Notes under the pieces: generated by a model
Databases searched by the model: none
What the model saw: only the letters and a program-made list of their open reading frames with translations
What the model was told of the DNA's origin: nothing
Program-made: the position numbers and the translations under genes
NCBI GenBank assembly: GCA_024280875.1
Contig: JAJRPH010000343.1
Coordinates: 1 to 5,754 of the forward strand
DNA: 5,754 bases
DNA from: Deltaproteobacteria bacterium
GTDB lineage: Bacteria > Desulfobacterota > Desulfobacteria > Desulfobacterales > Desulfosalsimonadaceae
Reading direction: 5' to 3'
Shown: one piece after another, positions 1 to 5,210 of the stretch
Layout: each line of letters starts with the position of its first letter
Position numbering within the stretch: position 1 is the stretch's first letter

Positions 1-61
1 AACTTACGGCGAATGGTCATCATGGACCGTATGCAAGACCTCTTGCTGGCTGTGGTGGTAA
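1..61 (+). CDS. 3' end of a secreted Trp/Cys-rich protein gene (partial, paralogue of 342-812)
   Basis: Only the last 19 codons and the TAA stop (59-61) lie in the window; the first full codon starts at base 2. The peptide ends in Cys-Trp-Leu-Trp-Trp and is identical, at DNA level over all 61 bases, to the end of the complete gene at 342-812. The identity stops exactly at the stop codon. It is therefore the upstream member of a tandem pair of secreted, Trp-, Cys- and Tyr-rich proteins of unknown function. A strong intrinsic terminator follows at 134-166. How much of the rest of the gene resembles its neighbour cannot be seen. Confidence is high that it is coding; function is unknown. Confidence 0.85.
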   Translation, partial: TYGEWSSWTVCKTSCWLWW

Positions 62-133
62 AACAAATATATGGGGAAGTTAAAAATTATTAATCCCATA
101 GAACGACACAACACCGCACACTAAAATCTACAG

Positions 134-166
134 AAAAAAGCCCCTTTGCAAAAAGGGGCTTTTTTT
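134..166 (+). terminator. Rho-independent terminator of the upstream paralogue
   Basis: A perfect GC-rich stem, AGCCCCTTT (139-147) with AAAGGGGCT (152-160), has a four-base loop (148-151) and a run of seven T (160-166). The stem extends through A-T pairs (134-138 with 161-165), so it could also work on the minus strand. Confidence 0.92.
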
Positions 167-200
167 ATGCCATTTTTAACACGATGACATAAAAAATAAC

Positions 201-236
201 AAATCAGGCTTTTCGAACCCAAAAATCAGGTTTTCC
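201..236 (+). repeat. Two-copy direct repeat upstream of a promoter
   Basis: AAATCAGGCTTTTC (201-214) and AAATCAGGTTTTCC (223-236) match at 12 of 14 bases. They are spaced 22 bp start to start, about two helical turns. The second copy ends four bases before the proposed -35 element at 241. That arrangement suits an activator dimer binding upstream of RNA polymerase. The repeat is seen directly; the regulatory role is inferred. Confidence 0.45.
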
Positions 237-240
237 CCGA

Positions 241-269
241 TTGATTTATAAACTTCATGCTGCCATTAT
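241..269 (+). promoter_or_regulatory. Candidate sigma-70 promoter with extended -10 for the secreted Trp/Cys-rich gene
   Basis: The -35 element is TTGATT (241-246), with a 17-base spacer and -10 element CATTAT (264-269). A TG at 261-262 gives an extended -10. Both hexamers match consensus at 4 of 6 positions. It lies after the upstream terminator and about 70 bases before the start codon at 342, so it would drive that gene alone. Confidence 0.5.
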
Positions 270-341
270 GAAGACAGTTAAACATCGTTTACAGATTTAA
301 TCATTAATTTTAAACATAAACCAAAATTCAAGGGGGAAAAA

Positions 342-812
342 ATGAAAAAAGCATTAATTATTTTAACAATTTTATGTGTATCCATTGCTTTCACGACCGG
401 TCCGGCTGACGCAGCAAGTATGAAAGGCATGAAATACGGGATATTCAATATCCTCGGAATTCAGGCAGATCATACTTATCATTGCGCATATTATAGTAGC
501 TGGTGGAGCGGCAGCGGCTACGATTGCTGGTCCTGGACCGGCGGCGAATCTGGTGGAGATTATATCTCCAACACATATGGATATGGCGACTATGATGATT
601 CAAAATGCACATCCGCCAACTGGGGATGCCGCTATATTTATGCTGTCCAGGGAGTCTGCCATCAGGAAGCCAACCGCGGACTGTATACATCCGGTAAAAA
701 CATTGCCAGTGGCAATGTAGGCGGTTACTGGTTGACTGGCGTGGTATTCGGAACTTACGGCGAATGGTCATCATGGACCGTATGCAAGACCTCTTGCTGG
801 CTGTGGTGGTAA
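342..812 (+). CDS. Secreted Trp/Cys/Tyr-rich protein of unknown family
   Basis: A 156-residue protein. Residues 1-24 form a classic Sec signal peptide (MKKA, hydrophobic core, Ala-Asp-Ala cleavage site), so it is exported. The mature part of about 132 residues is unusually rich in Trp (11), Tyr, Gly and Ser, holds seven Cys (48, 62, 89, 96, 106, 148, 152), and ends in Cys-Trp-Leu-Trp-Trp. The best-defined motif is GVCHQEANRGLY (104-115). A Cys-His pair at the start of a likely helix, with earlier His44 and His47, could fit a thiol hydrolase of permuted papain type, but this is speculation. A structural, disulfide-rich secreted protein is equally possible. The start is supported by AGGGGG (331-336) five bases upstream. 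The gene has its own promoter and terminator and is the second member of a tandem pair. I do not recognise the family. Confidence 0.88.
   Translation: MKKALIILTILCVSIAFTTGPADAASMKGMKYGIFNILGIQADHTYHCAYYSSWWSGSGYDCWSWTGGESGGDYISNTYGYGDYDDSKCTSANWGCRYIYAVQGVCHQEANRGLYTSGKNIASGNVGGYWLTGVVFGTYGEWSSWTVCKTSCWLWW
752..812 (+). repeat. 61-bp direct repeat of bases 1-61
   Basis: Bases 752-812 are identical to bases 1-61 without a mismatch, offset by 751 bp. The repeat covers the last codons of two tandem genes, and similarity is lost at the base after the stop codon. It may extend leftwards beyond the window edge. It points to a recent tandem duplication or to gene conversion between the two copies. 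Confidence 0.95.
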
Positions 813-850
813 GTAATTTATTGATATTTTAGCACACTCGTTTATTGACA

Positions 851-904
851 AAAGCCTTCCTTTGTATTAACAGATTCGCATCTGTACAAAGGGAGGCTTT
901 TTTT
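851..904 (+). terminator. Rho-independent terminator after the secreted Trp/Cys-rich gene
   Basis: A 16-bp stem pairs 851-866 with 885-900, including one G-U pair (858 with 893). An inner five-base stem, CAGAT (871-875) with ATCTG (880-884), has the loop TCGC. Seven T follow (898-904). The right arm and T-run resemble those of the upstream terminator, including the bases after the T-run (ATGTCA here, ATGCCA there). Confidence 0.9.
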
Positions 905-951
905 ATGTCAACCGGGCCGGAAACAAATCCTAAAACATAGACGGGAGACCG

Positions 952-1392
952 ATGAAACCCTGTGAAAAAAATCCAATATTTATTCTTTCATTACTTGTTA
1001 TTGTTTTGTTAATTTTCGGGTGCAACAATTCCAATTCAAAAAATAGCGAAAAGATTCAAAAAAATATTCCACGAATTATCGGCACCTGGCAACAGACCGC
1101 CGTCGGAAAAGAAGAAGTCTCCGGTGTCGTTGTCAAAGTAATCTTTTCCGAGAAAACGCTGACAATGGATGCCCCAGGTTGTATGATTATCGGCGACTAT
1201 ACCACTGCTGATGATGTGCTTACCTTCACTATCACATCTGCCCAGGGAGAACGGTGCGCAACAAACCAGACGATCGGTAAAACCGACAACGTTCATTATA
1301 CTGTCACTGATTCACAATTGACCCTGACTCCTCTTTTGGCTGGAAAAGAAAAGCAATTGGTATATATGAGGATTGACGCTGATCAACACTAA
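952..1392 (+). CDS. Lipocalin-like lipoprotein
   Basis: A 146-residue protein. A short charged start and a hydrophobic stretch (residues 8-22) lead to a lipobox, Ile-Phe-Gly-Cys (21-24), so Cys24 should be lipidated. The next residue is Asn, not Asp, which favours the outer membrane under the E. coli sorting rule. After a polar Asn/Ser/Lys linker, residues 42-141 look like a small beta-barrel: a Gly-Thr-Trp near the start (44-46), then alternating strands, with two Cys (77 and 102) that could form a disulfide. This resembles lipocalin-like or META-like lipoproteins, but I cannot name the exact family or a ligand. The start follows GGGAG (943-947). No clear promoter is visible between the terminator at 904 and the start. 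It is the first of four closely spaced genes (41 bases to the next). Confidence 0.82.
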   Translation: MKPCEKNPIFILSLLVIVLLIFGCNNSNSKNSEKIQKNIPRIIGTWQQTAVGKEEVSGVVVKVIFSEKTLTMDAPGCMIIGDYTTADDVLTFTITSAQGERCATNQTIGKTDNVHYTVTDSQLTLTPLLAGKEKQLVYMRIDADQH

Positions 1393-1433
1393 TCATACCA
1401 TCTCATTGTCAATATTTTAAAAGGGCAAAAAGA

Positions 1434-2765
1434 ATGAAGAAGCAAAACAAAATTATATTAATCGGATTACTTATTGGGTTTATCGCAATCATTTCAATGT
1501 CGGCATATTTACTTTTAAATGATGGATCAATGAATCAACTCCCCGTGGTTTCAAATAAAAAAGTAATTTCGCAACAATCTCATGATATCACATCCGATGC
1601 CGAAACTGCAAAAACACAGGCACCGGATGCTGCCATCACCCCCCCCCCATCTCTTTCGGAAAAGACTGATGACGGAAAATCTGAAGTAAACCCCTATGTT
1701 TCATATCCTGAATCACTGTTTAAAATTTTGGGGGTCGATATAAACGAACTCATTGAAGAACGCGACACATTTCAAAGCACAATGGTTCATGTTGAATGGA
1801 TGGGTCGAATTAATGAAATCCTGAAAAACCTTGATCCTGAAAAGAAAGATGCGATTATTAAAAATCATACATCGCTTTTGTATATAAAAGACAAGCTCAA
1901 CGAAGCCTACCTTACCGGAAAAATTGATCACGAGACATTTAAAAAAGCCCTCGCTGATTTAATGAAATGGCACCAGAGAACCTATGAATCCATTCTTAGC
2001 GGTGCTGAATATGAAGCCTTGTTTGAAATCCAGCCGGAATTAGTGGACGATACGATTGATGCATTGATTGCCCAAACCCCGGAATACAGTTTTATTCTCA
2101 ACGAGTCCATACCGATAGATGAGGTTAAAGAACAGGTTCAGGGTTATAAACTTGAAGAAGTCAACTCTCATTTTAAAAAAATGATACTTGACAGAGATAA
2201 CATTGGTAAACAGATCAATGCCGGAGAATTGACTCTCGAGCAGGCAAGAGCGACTTTAAACATGAGCCAGCAGGTCTTTATTGCCAAATGCAAGGAGATA
2301 TTAACCGAAGATGAAATTAATACGATTTTCGGGTCTGTTACTGCTCTGGAATCCGGTGCTACTCAAACTGAAGCTCCGGCAGTTCTGGGCGATTCCGATG
2401 AATTGGAACTTGGTTTTAAGATTGAAAACCCGGAAACCAGTATAGATAACGTCTCGGAAAAAATTGATAAAGATAAAATTGAGGATATCAAGTTCTTTTA
2501 CCAGCAAAGAGCGAATGAAAGAGACGAACTCATCTCCCGTTTGGATGCCGGTGAGATCACACCTGAAGAGATTGAAAATATTTCCAGTGAAATGGATATG
2601 GCATTTGAAGAAAACTGCCGGGATACGTTGACAACCGATGAGTATCAATTGATTTTCGGAACTTCCGAGAACAATGAGTCTGTTACCCCTGCTGTCCCTG
2701 AGACCCAAAAAGAATCAACCGAGCAGGAAACGACAACAGAAAACAAGGCGAATGATGAGCAATAA
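1434..2765 (+). CDS. Membrane-anchored periplasmic protein with three helical repeat units
   Basis: A 443-residue protein. Residues 7-28 form one membrane segment without a clear cleavage site, so it is probably an inner-membrane anchor with the rest in the periplasm. A low-complexity linker (30-88) follows, including Pro codons made by ten C in a row. The rest is mostly helical and charged, with three related units: about 147-199 (extended upstream by HVEWM at 119-123), 242-301 and 349-411. The shared pattern is a D/RD-x-(L/I) helix, then (A/T)G(E/K)(I/L), a helix, and a C-terminal (L)(T/S)xxE(Y/I)xx(I/L)FG. Units 2 and 3 share a Cys (286, 395). A Thr/Glu-rich tail ends the protein. The next gene encodes a shorter paralogue. 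No known family is recognised; a scaffold, adaptor or chaperone-like role is conceivable. Ribosome site AAGGG (1421-1425). Confidence 0.85.
   Translation: MKKQNKIILIGLLIGFIAIISMSAYLLLNDGSMNQLPVVSNKKVISQQSHDITSDAETAKTQAPDAAITPPPSLSEKTDDGKSEVNPYVSYPESLFKILGVDINELIEERDTFQSTMVHVEWMGRINEILKNLDPEKKDAIIKNHTSLLYIKDKLNEAYLTGKIDHETFKKALADLMKWHQRTYESILSGAEYEALFEIQPELVDDTIDALIAQTPEYSFILNESIPIDEVKEQVQGYKLEEVNSHFKKMILDRDNIGKQINAGELTLEQARATLNMSQQVFIAKCKEILTEDEINTIFGSVTALESGATQTEAPAVLGDSDELELGFKIENPETSIDNVSEKIDKDKIEDIKFFYQQRANERDELISRLDAGEITPEEIENISSEMDMAFEENCRDTLTTDEYQLIFGTSENNESVTPAVPETQKESTEQETTTENKANDEQ
1639..1648 (+). repeat. C10 homopolymer inside a coding region
   Basis: Ten consecutive C lie within the linker of the anchored helical-repeat gene (Thr-Pro-Pro-Pro). 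Tracts of this length are prone to slippage, and a one-base change would shift the frame just after the membrane anchor. Confidence 0.9.
2745..2757 (+). promoter_or_regulatory. Ribosome site that decides the start of the secreted helical paralogue
   Basis: AAGG (2745-2748) precedes two adjacent ATG codons (2752, 2755). The spacing is three bases to the first and six to the second, favouring 2755. Both lie inside the end of the preceding gene (stop 2763-2765), an arrangement typical of translational coupling. Confidence 0.6.
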
Positions 2766-3624
2766 CATACTATTCGCGGGCTGTATTTCTCTCTACTTCT
2801 GCTTTTGCCTGCTGATTCTCCCTTGCGGGTTTGGTGGTGCCAACGCAGCTGACATGCCAGCAGACTCCCTGATTTCATCTCATCAAACCATCACCCAATC
2901 CTCGTCGAATGCAACATCAGGTACTGATGACGGCACATCCAAAAACTCCGCCCTTTTTTACCCTGCCCCCATCCTTCAGCAACTGGGAATCGATCCGTCT
3001 GATATTATAAAAAATCAGTTTAAATTCAAAAATAGCAGGATTCACATTGAGTGGATGGATCATGTTCACGTCGCGATCCCTGGACTTTGCCGGGAAAAAG
3101 AAGATACGATTATCAAAATACATACATCGCTTCTTTTTATAAAAGACAGATTAGATAACGACTATTTCAGCGGCCAAATAAATAAACAGAGATATACCAC
3201 CCTGCTTGCCGGGACGATGAAATGGTTTCAGGAAACCAACCGGTCTGTTTTAAGCATGGTAGAATACAACACCCTGTTCGGGATATCAGGCCAGAAGGAT
3301 GGAAGGTCGCCGGCCAACGATTCTGACGGTAAAGTCGGTTTTCCGATTCAAAATCCGGAAACGACCGTTGATATGATAAAAAAAAGTTTCGATGACACAA
3401 CGATAAAAGCTATCAACCGCTTTTACCATAAACAATCACAGGAGCTTAAAGATATTAGAGAAATTTACGAAACCAAAGACTTCCATGGTGTAACGCCAGA
3501 GCAGGTCAAAACGGATATCCTAAGAACAGAAAAAGAATTAAATGTAGCTTTCATGGGTTACTGCCGTGATATATTATCGAATGAGCAATTTAAACTGCTT
3601 TTTGGTAGCCAGACAAACGATTAA
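2755..3624 (+). CDS. Secreted helical-repeat protein, short paralogue of the preceding gene product
   Basis: A 289-residue protein from ATG 2755; the open frame reaches back to 2674, but the earlier part is an overlap with the preceding gene and would bury the signal peptide. Residues 1-31 look like a signal peptide ending Ala-Asn-Ala. Residues 67-177 match the first domain of the preceding protein closely: HIEWM (97-101), IIKIHTSLLFIKDRL (119-133), MKWFQ (155-159) and EYNTLFGI (170-177). The linker VGFPIQNPET (194-203) matches GFKIENPET there. A last helical unit (about 211-285), with Cys270 and a LLFG end, matches that protein's third unit. The middle unit is absent. So it is a paralogue with two units and a signal peptide instead of a membrane anchor. 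It overlaps the upstream gene by 11 bases. Family and function are unknown; the two may form a heteromer. Confidence 0.85.
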   Translation: MSNNILFAGCISLYFCFCLLILPCGFGGANAADMPADSLISSHQTITQSSSNATSGTDDGTSKNSALFYPAPILQQLGIDPSDIIKNQFKFKNSRIHIEWMDHVHVAIPGLCREKEDTIIKIHTSLLFIKDRLDNDYFSGQINKQRYTTLLAGTMKWFQETNRSVLSMVEYNTLFGISGQKDGRSPANDSDGKVGFPIQNPETTVDMIKKSFDDTTIKAINRFYHKQSQELKDIREIYETKDFHGVTPEQVKTDILRTEKELNVAFMGYCRDILSNEQFKLLFGSQTND

Positions 3625-3633
3625 CCCGCTTTC

Positions 3634-3649
3634 CCGGTTAAAAAACCGG
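3634..3649 (+). other. Intergenic hairpin between two operon genes
   Basis: CCGGTT (3634-3639) pairs with AACCGG (3644-3649) over an AAAA loop. No T-run follows, so it is unlikely to stop transcription. It may influence mRNA stability or lower the output of the gene that follows. Confidence 0.4.
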
Positions 3650-3683
3650 TCACGAAACGATCATAACGGAGCAAAAATAAACG

Positions 3684-4397
3684 ATGAAATTAAAAAAAGC
3701 TTTTCTCATTACTGCATTAGTGTGTTTTTGGATCATTCTTCCCAATAGTGACACCGGCGCGGCTGAGCCGAATCCGTCTCCAAAGGTGATAATTGAACAA
3801 ACCACCTTTGAGTTTTCTCCGGTTATTGCCGGAACCGAGGTGACCCACCTTTTCAGTATCAGCAATAAAGGAAACGCAACTTTAAATATCCCCGGTATTT
3901 ATTCCCCGTGAGGCTGCCTGGCGGTCTCGTATTCGAGACAAATCCCTCCCGGCGGGACGGGTGAAATTACTTTAAAAATAAAAACCGACGGTGACGCTGG
4001 AAAAAAAGTCATTCACCACGCAACCGTATACACGGATGACCCCAATAATGCGAATATGGAACTGACCATGACCGGAGAAGTCATTGCAGCAGCTGATGTG
4101 AATCCGAAGGTTGCACGCCTGATCGGCCAAGTCGGCGAAATAATTCAGACCGATGTTACCATTACACCGCCGGATATAAATAAATTCGACATAACCGGCG
4201 TGAAGGCAAAGGATGGCTCAAATATCCAGTTTAAAATGGAAAAAAAAATTAAATCAGACCCGAAGCATTTCATCCTCCACATTTCAAACATCAAACCGGA
4301 TACGGGCCGCTATTTTGATAAAATTACGTTAGTGACTACCAGCACAATCAATCCTGAGATCGGTATCCGAGTATACGGCATCATCCGGGAAAAATAA
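3684..4397 (+). CDS. Exported ASH/DUF1573-like protein, candidate selenoprotein (UGA at 3909-3911 read as Sec)
   Basis: Read through one in-frame TGA (codon 76), this is a 237-residue protein. Residues 1-26 are a signal peptide, so it acts in the periplasm or outer envelope. Residues about 32-138 look like an ASH/DUF1573 beta-sandwich: FEFSPVIAGTEVTHLFSI, a Asn-x-Gly turn, then Sec-Gly-Cys (76-78), IPPGGTGEI (87-95), and YTDDP before a GEV strand end. In the family as I know it the motif is Cys-Gly-Cys, so the TGA sits exactly at the first Cys. Residues 141-237 form a second beta-rich domain ending VYGIIREK. Homology-like features continue without a break across the TGA, no other in-frame TGA exists, and a SECIS-like hairpin follows at the right distance. 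If TGA were a stop, the product would be 75 residues and the downstream ATG at 4056 has no ribosome site. Alternatives are a nonsense mutation or a sequencing error. GGAG (3668-3671) lies 12 bases before the start, somewhat far. Last gene of the probable operon. Confidence 0.78.
3909..3939 (+). promoter_or_regulatory. UGA codon with bacterial SECIS-like hairpin
   Basis: After the TGA (3909-3911) come 12 bases, then a perfect six-bp stem GTCTCG (3924-3929) with CGAGAC (3934-3939) over TATT. If the last G-C pair opens, the loop is GUAUUC, starting with G-U as in the SelB-binding loop of E. coli fdhF. The distance from UGA to the loop is 17-18 bases, within the range known for bacterial SECIS elements. 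Function is inferred from position and shape only. Confidence 0.62.
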
Positions 4398-4461
4398 ATA
4401 ATCCCTGATCATATTATTTTCCTAAATTTAAGTCCCATAGCCGGGTTCGATAAATCAGTGC

Positions 4462-4475
4462 AATGTTTAAACATT
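4462..4475. repeat. 14-bp perfect palindrome at the end of phaR
   Basis: AATGTTTAAACATT reads the same on both strands and overlaps the phaR stop codon between two convergent genes. It is AT-rich and lacks a T-run, so a terminator role is weak; it could be a chance palindrome or a protein site. Confidence 0.4.
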
Positions 4476-4968
4476 ATTCTCCGGGATTCTTTTTATCATC
4501 AGCTTCTTCGCCCGGCTTTGGGGAACTGAAAAACTGTTTAACAAATGACTGAAGGGGATTCTCCGCCGAAAAAGGCGTTTGTGTTTGCCCGGTAATCGCT
4601 GCTCCTATCTCCAGCCATTTGTTGAACTGTTCATCGGCAACATTTTTATAAGCCAAATAACTTTTGATCATCTTCTCCAGATATTTGCCGAAAAAATCCG
4701 ACAACACGGTGTCACCGAAGCGGATCACAAGATGCAGCAGGGGCACCGGAAGGAGCGTGTTTTTCTTTTTAGCTTCTTCCATAACGATTTGCGTCAGCAC
4801 AAACGCCGTCACATCTTCCCCGCTATCAACGTCCACCACCTCAACCCATCGCCCCTGTTTCACCATTTCAGCCACTTCATTTAAAGTGACGTAGACACTT
4901 TTTTCAGTATCATAAAGCCGACGGTTGGAGTATTTTTTAAGGGATATCTTATTGGATGTTTCCGACAT
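4474..4968 (-). CDS. phaR: Polyhydroxyalkanoate synthesis regulator PhaR
   Basis: A 164-residue protein. The N-terminal PHA accumulation regulator DNA-binding domain is clear: KKYSNRRLYDTEKSVYVTL (residues 11-29) is the family signature, followed by VVDVDSGEDVT (44-54) and a VLTQIVMEEAKKK helix (57-69). The next part (about 75-125) is helical and amphipathic, as in the granule-associating half of the family, with a polar, charged tail (150-164). Known PhaR proteins repress phasin and their own genes and leave DNA when they bind PHA granules; the divergent phasin genes here fit that role. I chose the ATG at 4968, which has GGAG (4978-4975) six bases upstream, over an in-frame ATG at 4980 that has no ribosome site and whose own bases form that GGAG. 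It is convergent with the preceding operon. Confidence 0.92.
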   Translation of the reverse strand: MSETSNKISLKKYSNRRLYDTEKSVYVTLNEVAEMVKQGRWVEVVDVDSGEDVTAFVLTQIVMEEAKKKNTLLPVPLLHLVIRFGDTVLSDFFGKYLEKMIKSYLAYKNVADEQFNKWLEIGAAITGQTQTPFSAENPLQSFVKQFFSSPKPGEEADDKKNPGE

Positions 4969-5061
4969 ATTCCGCTCCATTGGTTTTAAATGTTATAATG
5001 CAAAATTGATTGTCAATATCAGATTTTATAATTCAGATTATAATTTATATAAATACTTAAT

Positions 5062-5087
5062 TTTTTAATTTATAATCAAATTAAAAA
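5062..5087. repeat. Perfect inverted repeat, 10-bp arms
   Basis: TTTTTAATTT (5062-5071) and AAATTAAAAA (5078-5087) are exact reverse complements around a six-base spacer. It lies midway between phaR and the phasin promoter. Pure A/T arms make chance more likely, but the length is notable; it could be an operator or an intrinsically bent segment. Confidence 0.55.
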
Positions 5088-5134
5088 TAGAATTGCAAGA
5101 AAATATTTTTATTGTGCGATGCAATAAAATCTCC

Positions 5135-5162
5135 TTGACAGTTTTTTTTTCTGCTTTATTCT
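5135..5162 (+). promoter_or_regulatory. Phasin promoter
   Basis: A consensus -35 TTGACA (5135-5140) is followed by a 16-base spacer containing nine T (5142-5150) and a -10 TATTCT (5157-5162, 4 of 6). Transcription would start near 5169, giving a leader of about 115 bases before the phasin gene. The site TTGTGCGATGCAA just upstream could be a PhaR operator. Confidence 0.6.
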
Positions 5163-5198
5163 ATTTGTAAACAGAATTGAGATTAAAAGTTAGATCAA

Positions 5199-5210
5199 TT
5201 CGTATACGAA
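5199..5210. promoter_or_regulatory. 12-bp perfect palindrome in the phasin leader, possible operator
   Basis: TTCGTATACGAA is a perfect palindrome about 30 bases after the predicted transcription start and about 75 bases before the phasin start codon. Mixed base content in an otherwise AT-rich leader makes it a reasonable repressor site. The binding protein is unknown; PhaR is one possibility. Confidence 0.4.

Noticed and set aside
445..774. Minus-strand open frame opposite the secreted Trp/Cys-rich gene
   Set aside because: No ribosome site or recognisable protein features. It is explained by the composition of the real gene on the plus strand.
845..873. TTGACA at 845-850 as promoter of the lipoprotein operon
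   Set aside because: No acceptable -10 at 16-18 bases, and the terminator hairpin would lie at the start of the transcript. An attenuator is possible but unsupported.
2674..2754. Longer N-terminus for the secreted helical paralogue
   Set aside because: It would lie within the preceding gene in another frame, is basic and polar, and would place the signal peptide internally. ATG 2755 with AAGG fits better.
1434..3624. Lipase-specific foldase (Lif) family for the helical-repeat proteins
   Set aside because: Anchor, variable linker and helical repeats are similar in layout, but the typical Lif motif is not seen and no lipase gene is adjacent.
3684..3911. A short 75-residue gene ending at TGA, with a separate gene starting at 4056
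   Set aside because: The two segments are in one frame, the domain pattern continues between them (3912-4055 is also open), and ATG 4056 has no ribosome site and falls in the middle of a conserved strand.
4397..4418. AATAAT/ATTATT hairpin followed by T as operon terminator
   Set aside because: The stem has only six A-T pairs with a ten-base loop, too weak to call.
4436..4456. GGGTTCGA resembling a tRNA T-loop
   Set aside because: The flanks do not pair into a T-stem and no other tRNA arms are present.
4969..4980. Upstream in-frame ATG of phaR at 4980
   Set aside because: No ribosome site precedes it, and its own bases form the GGAG for the ATG at 4968.
4991..5017. Sigma-54 type promoter for phaR (TTGACA...TTTTGCA on the minus strand)
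   Set aside because: The GG of the -24 element is missing and the spacing to the GC is off by one base.
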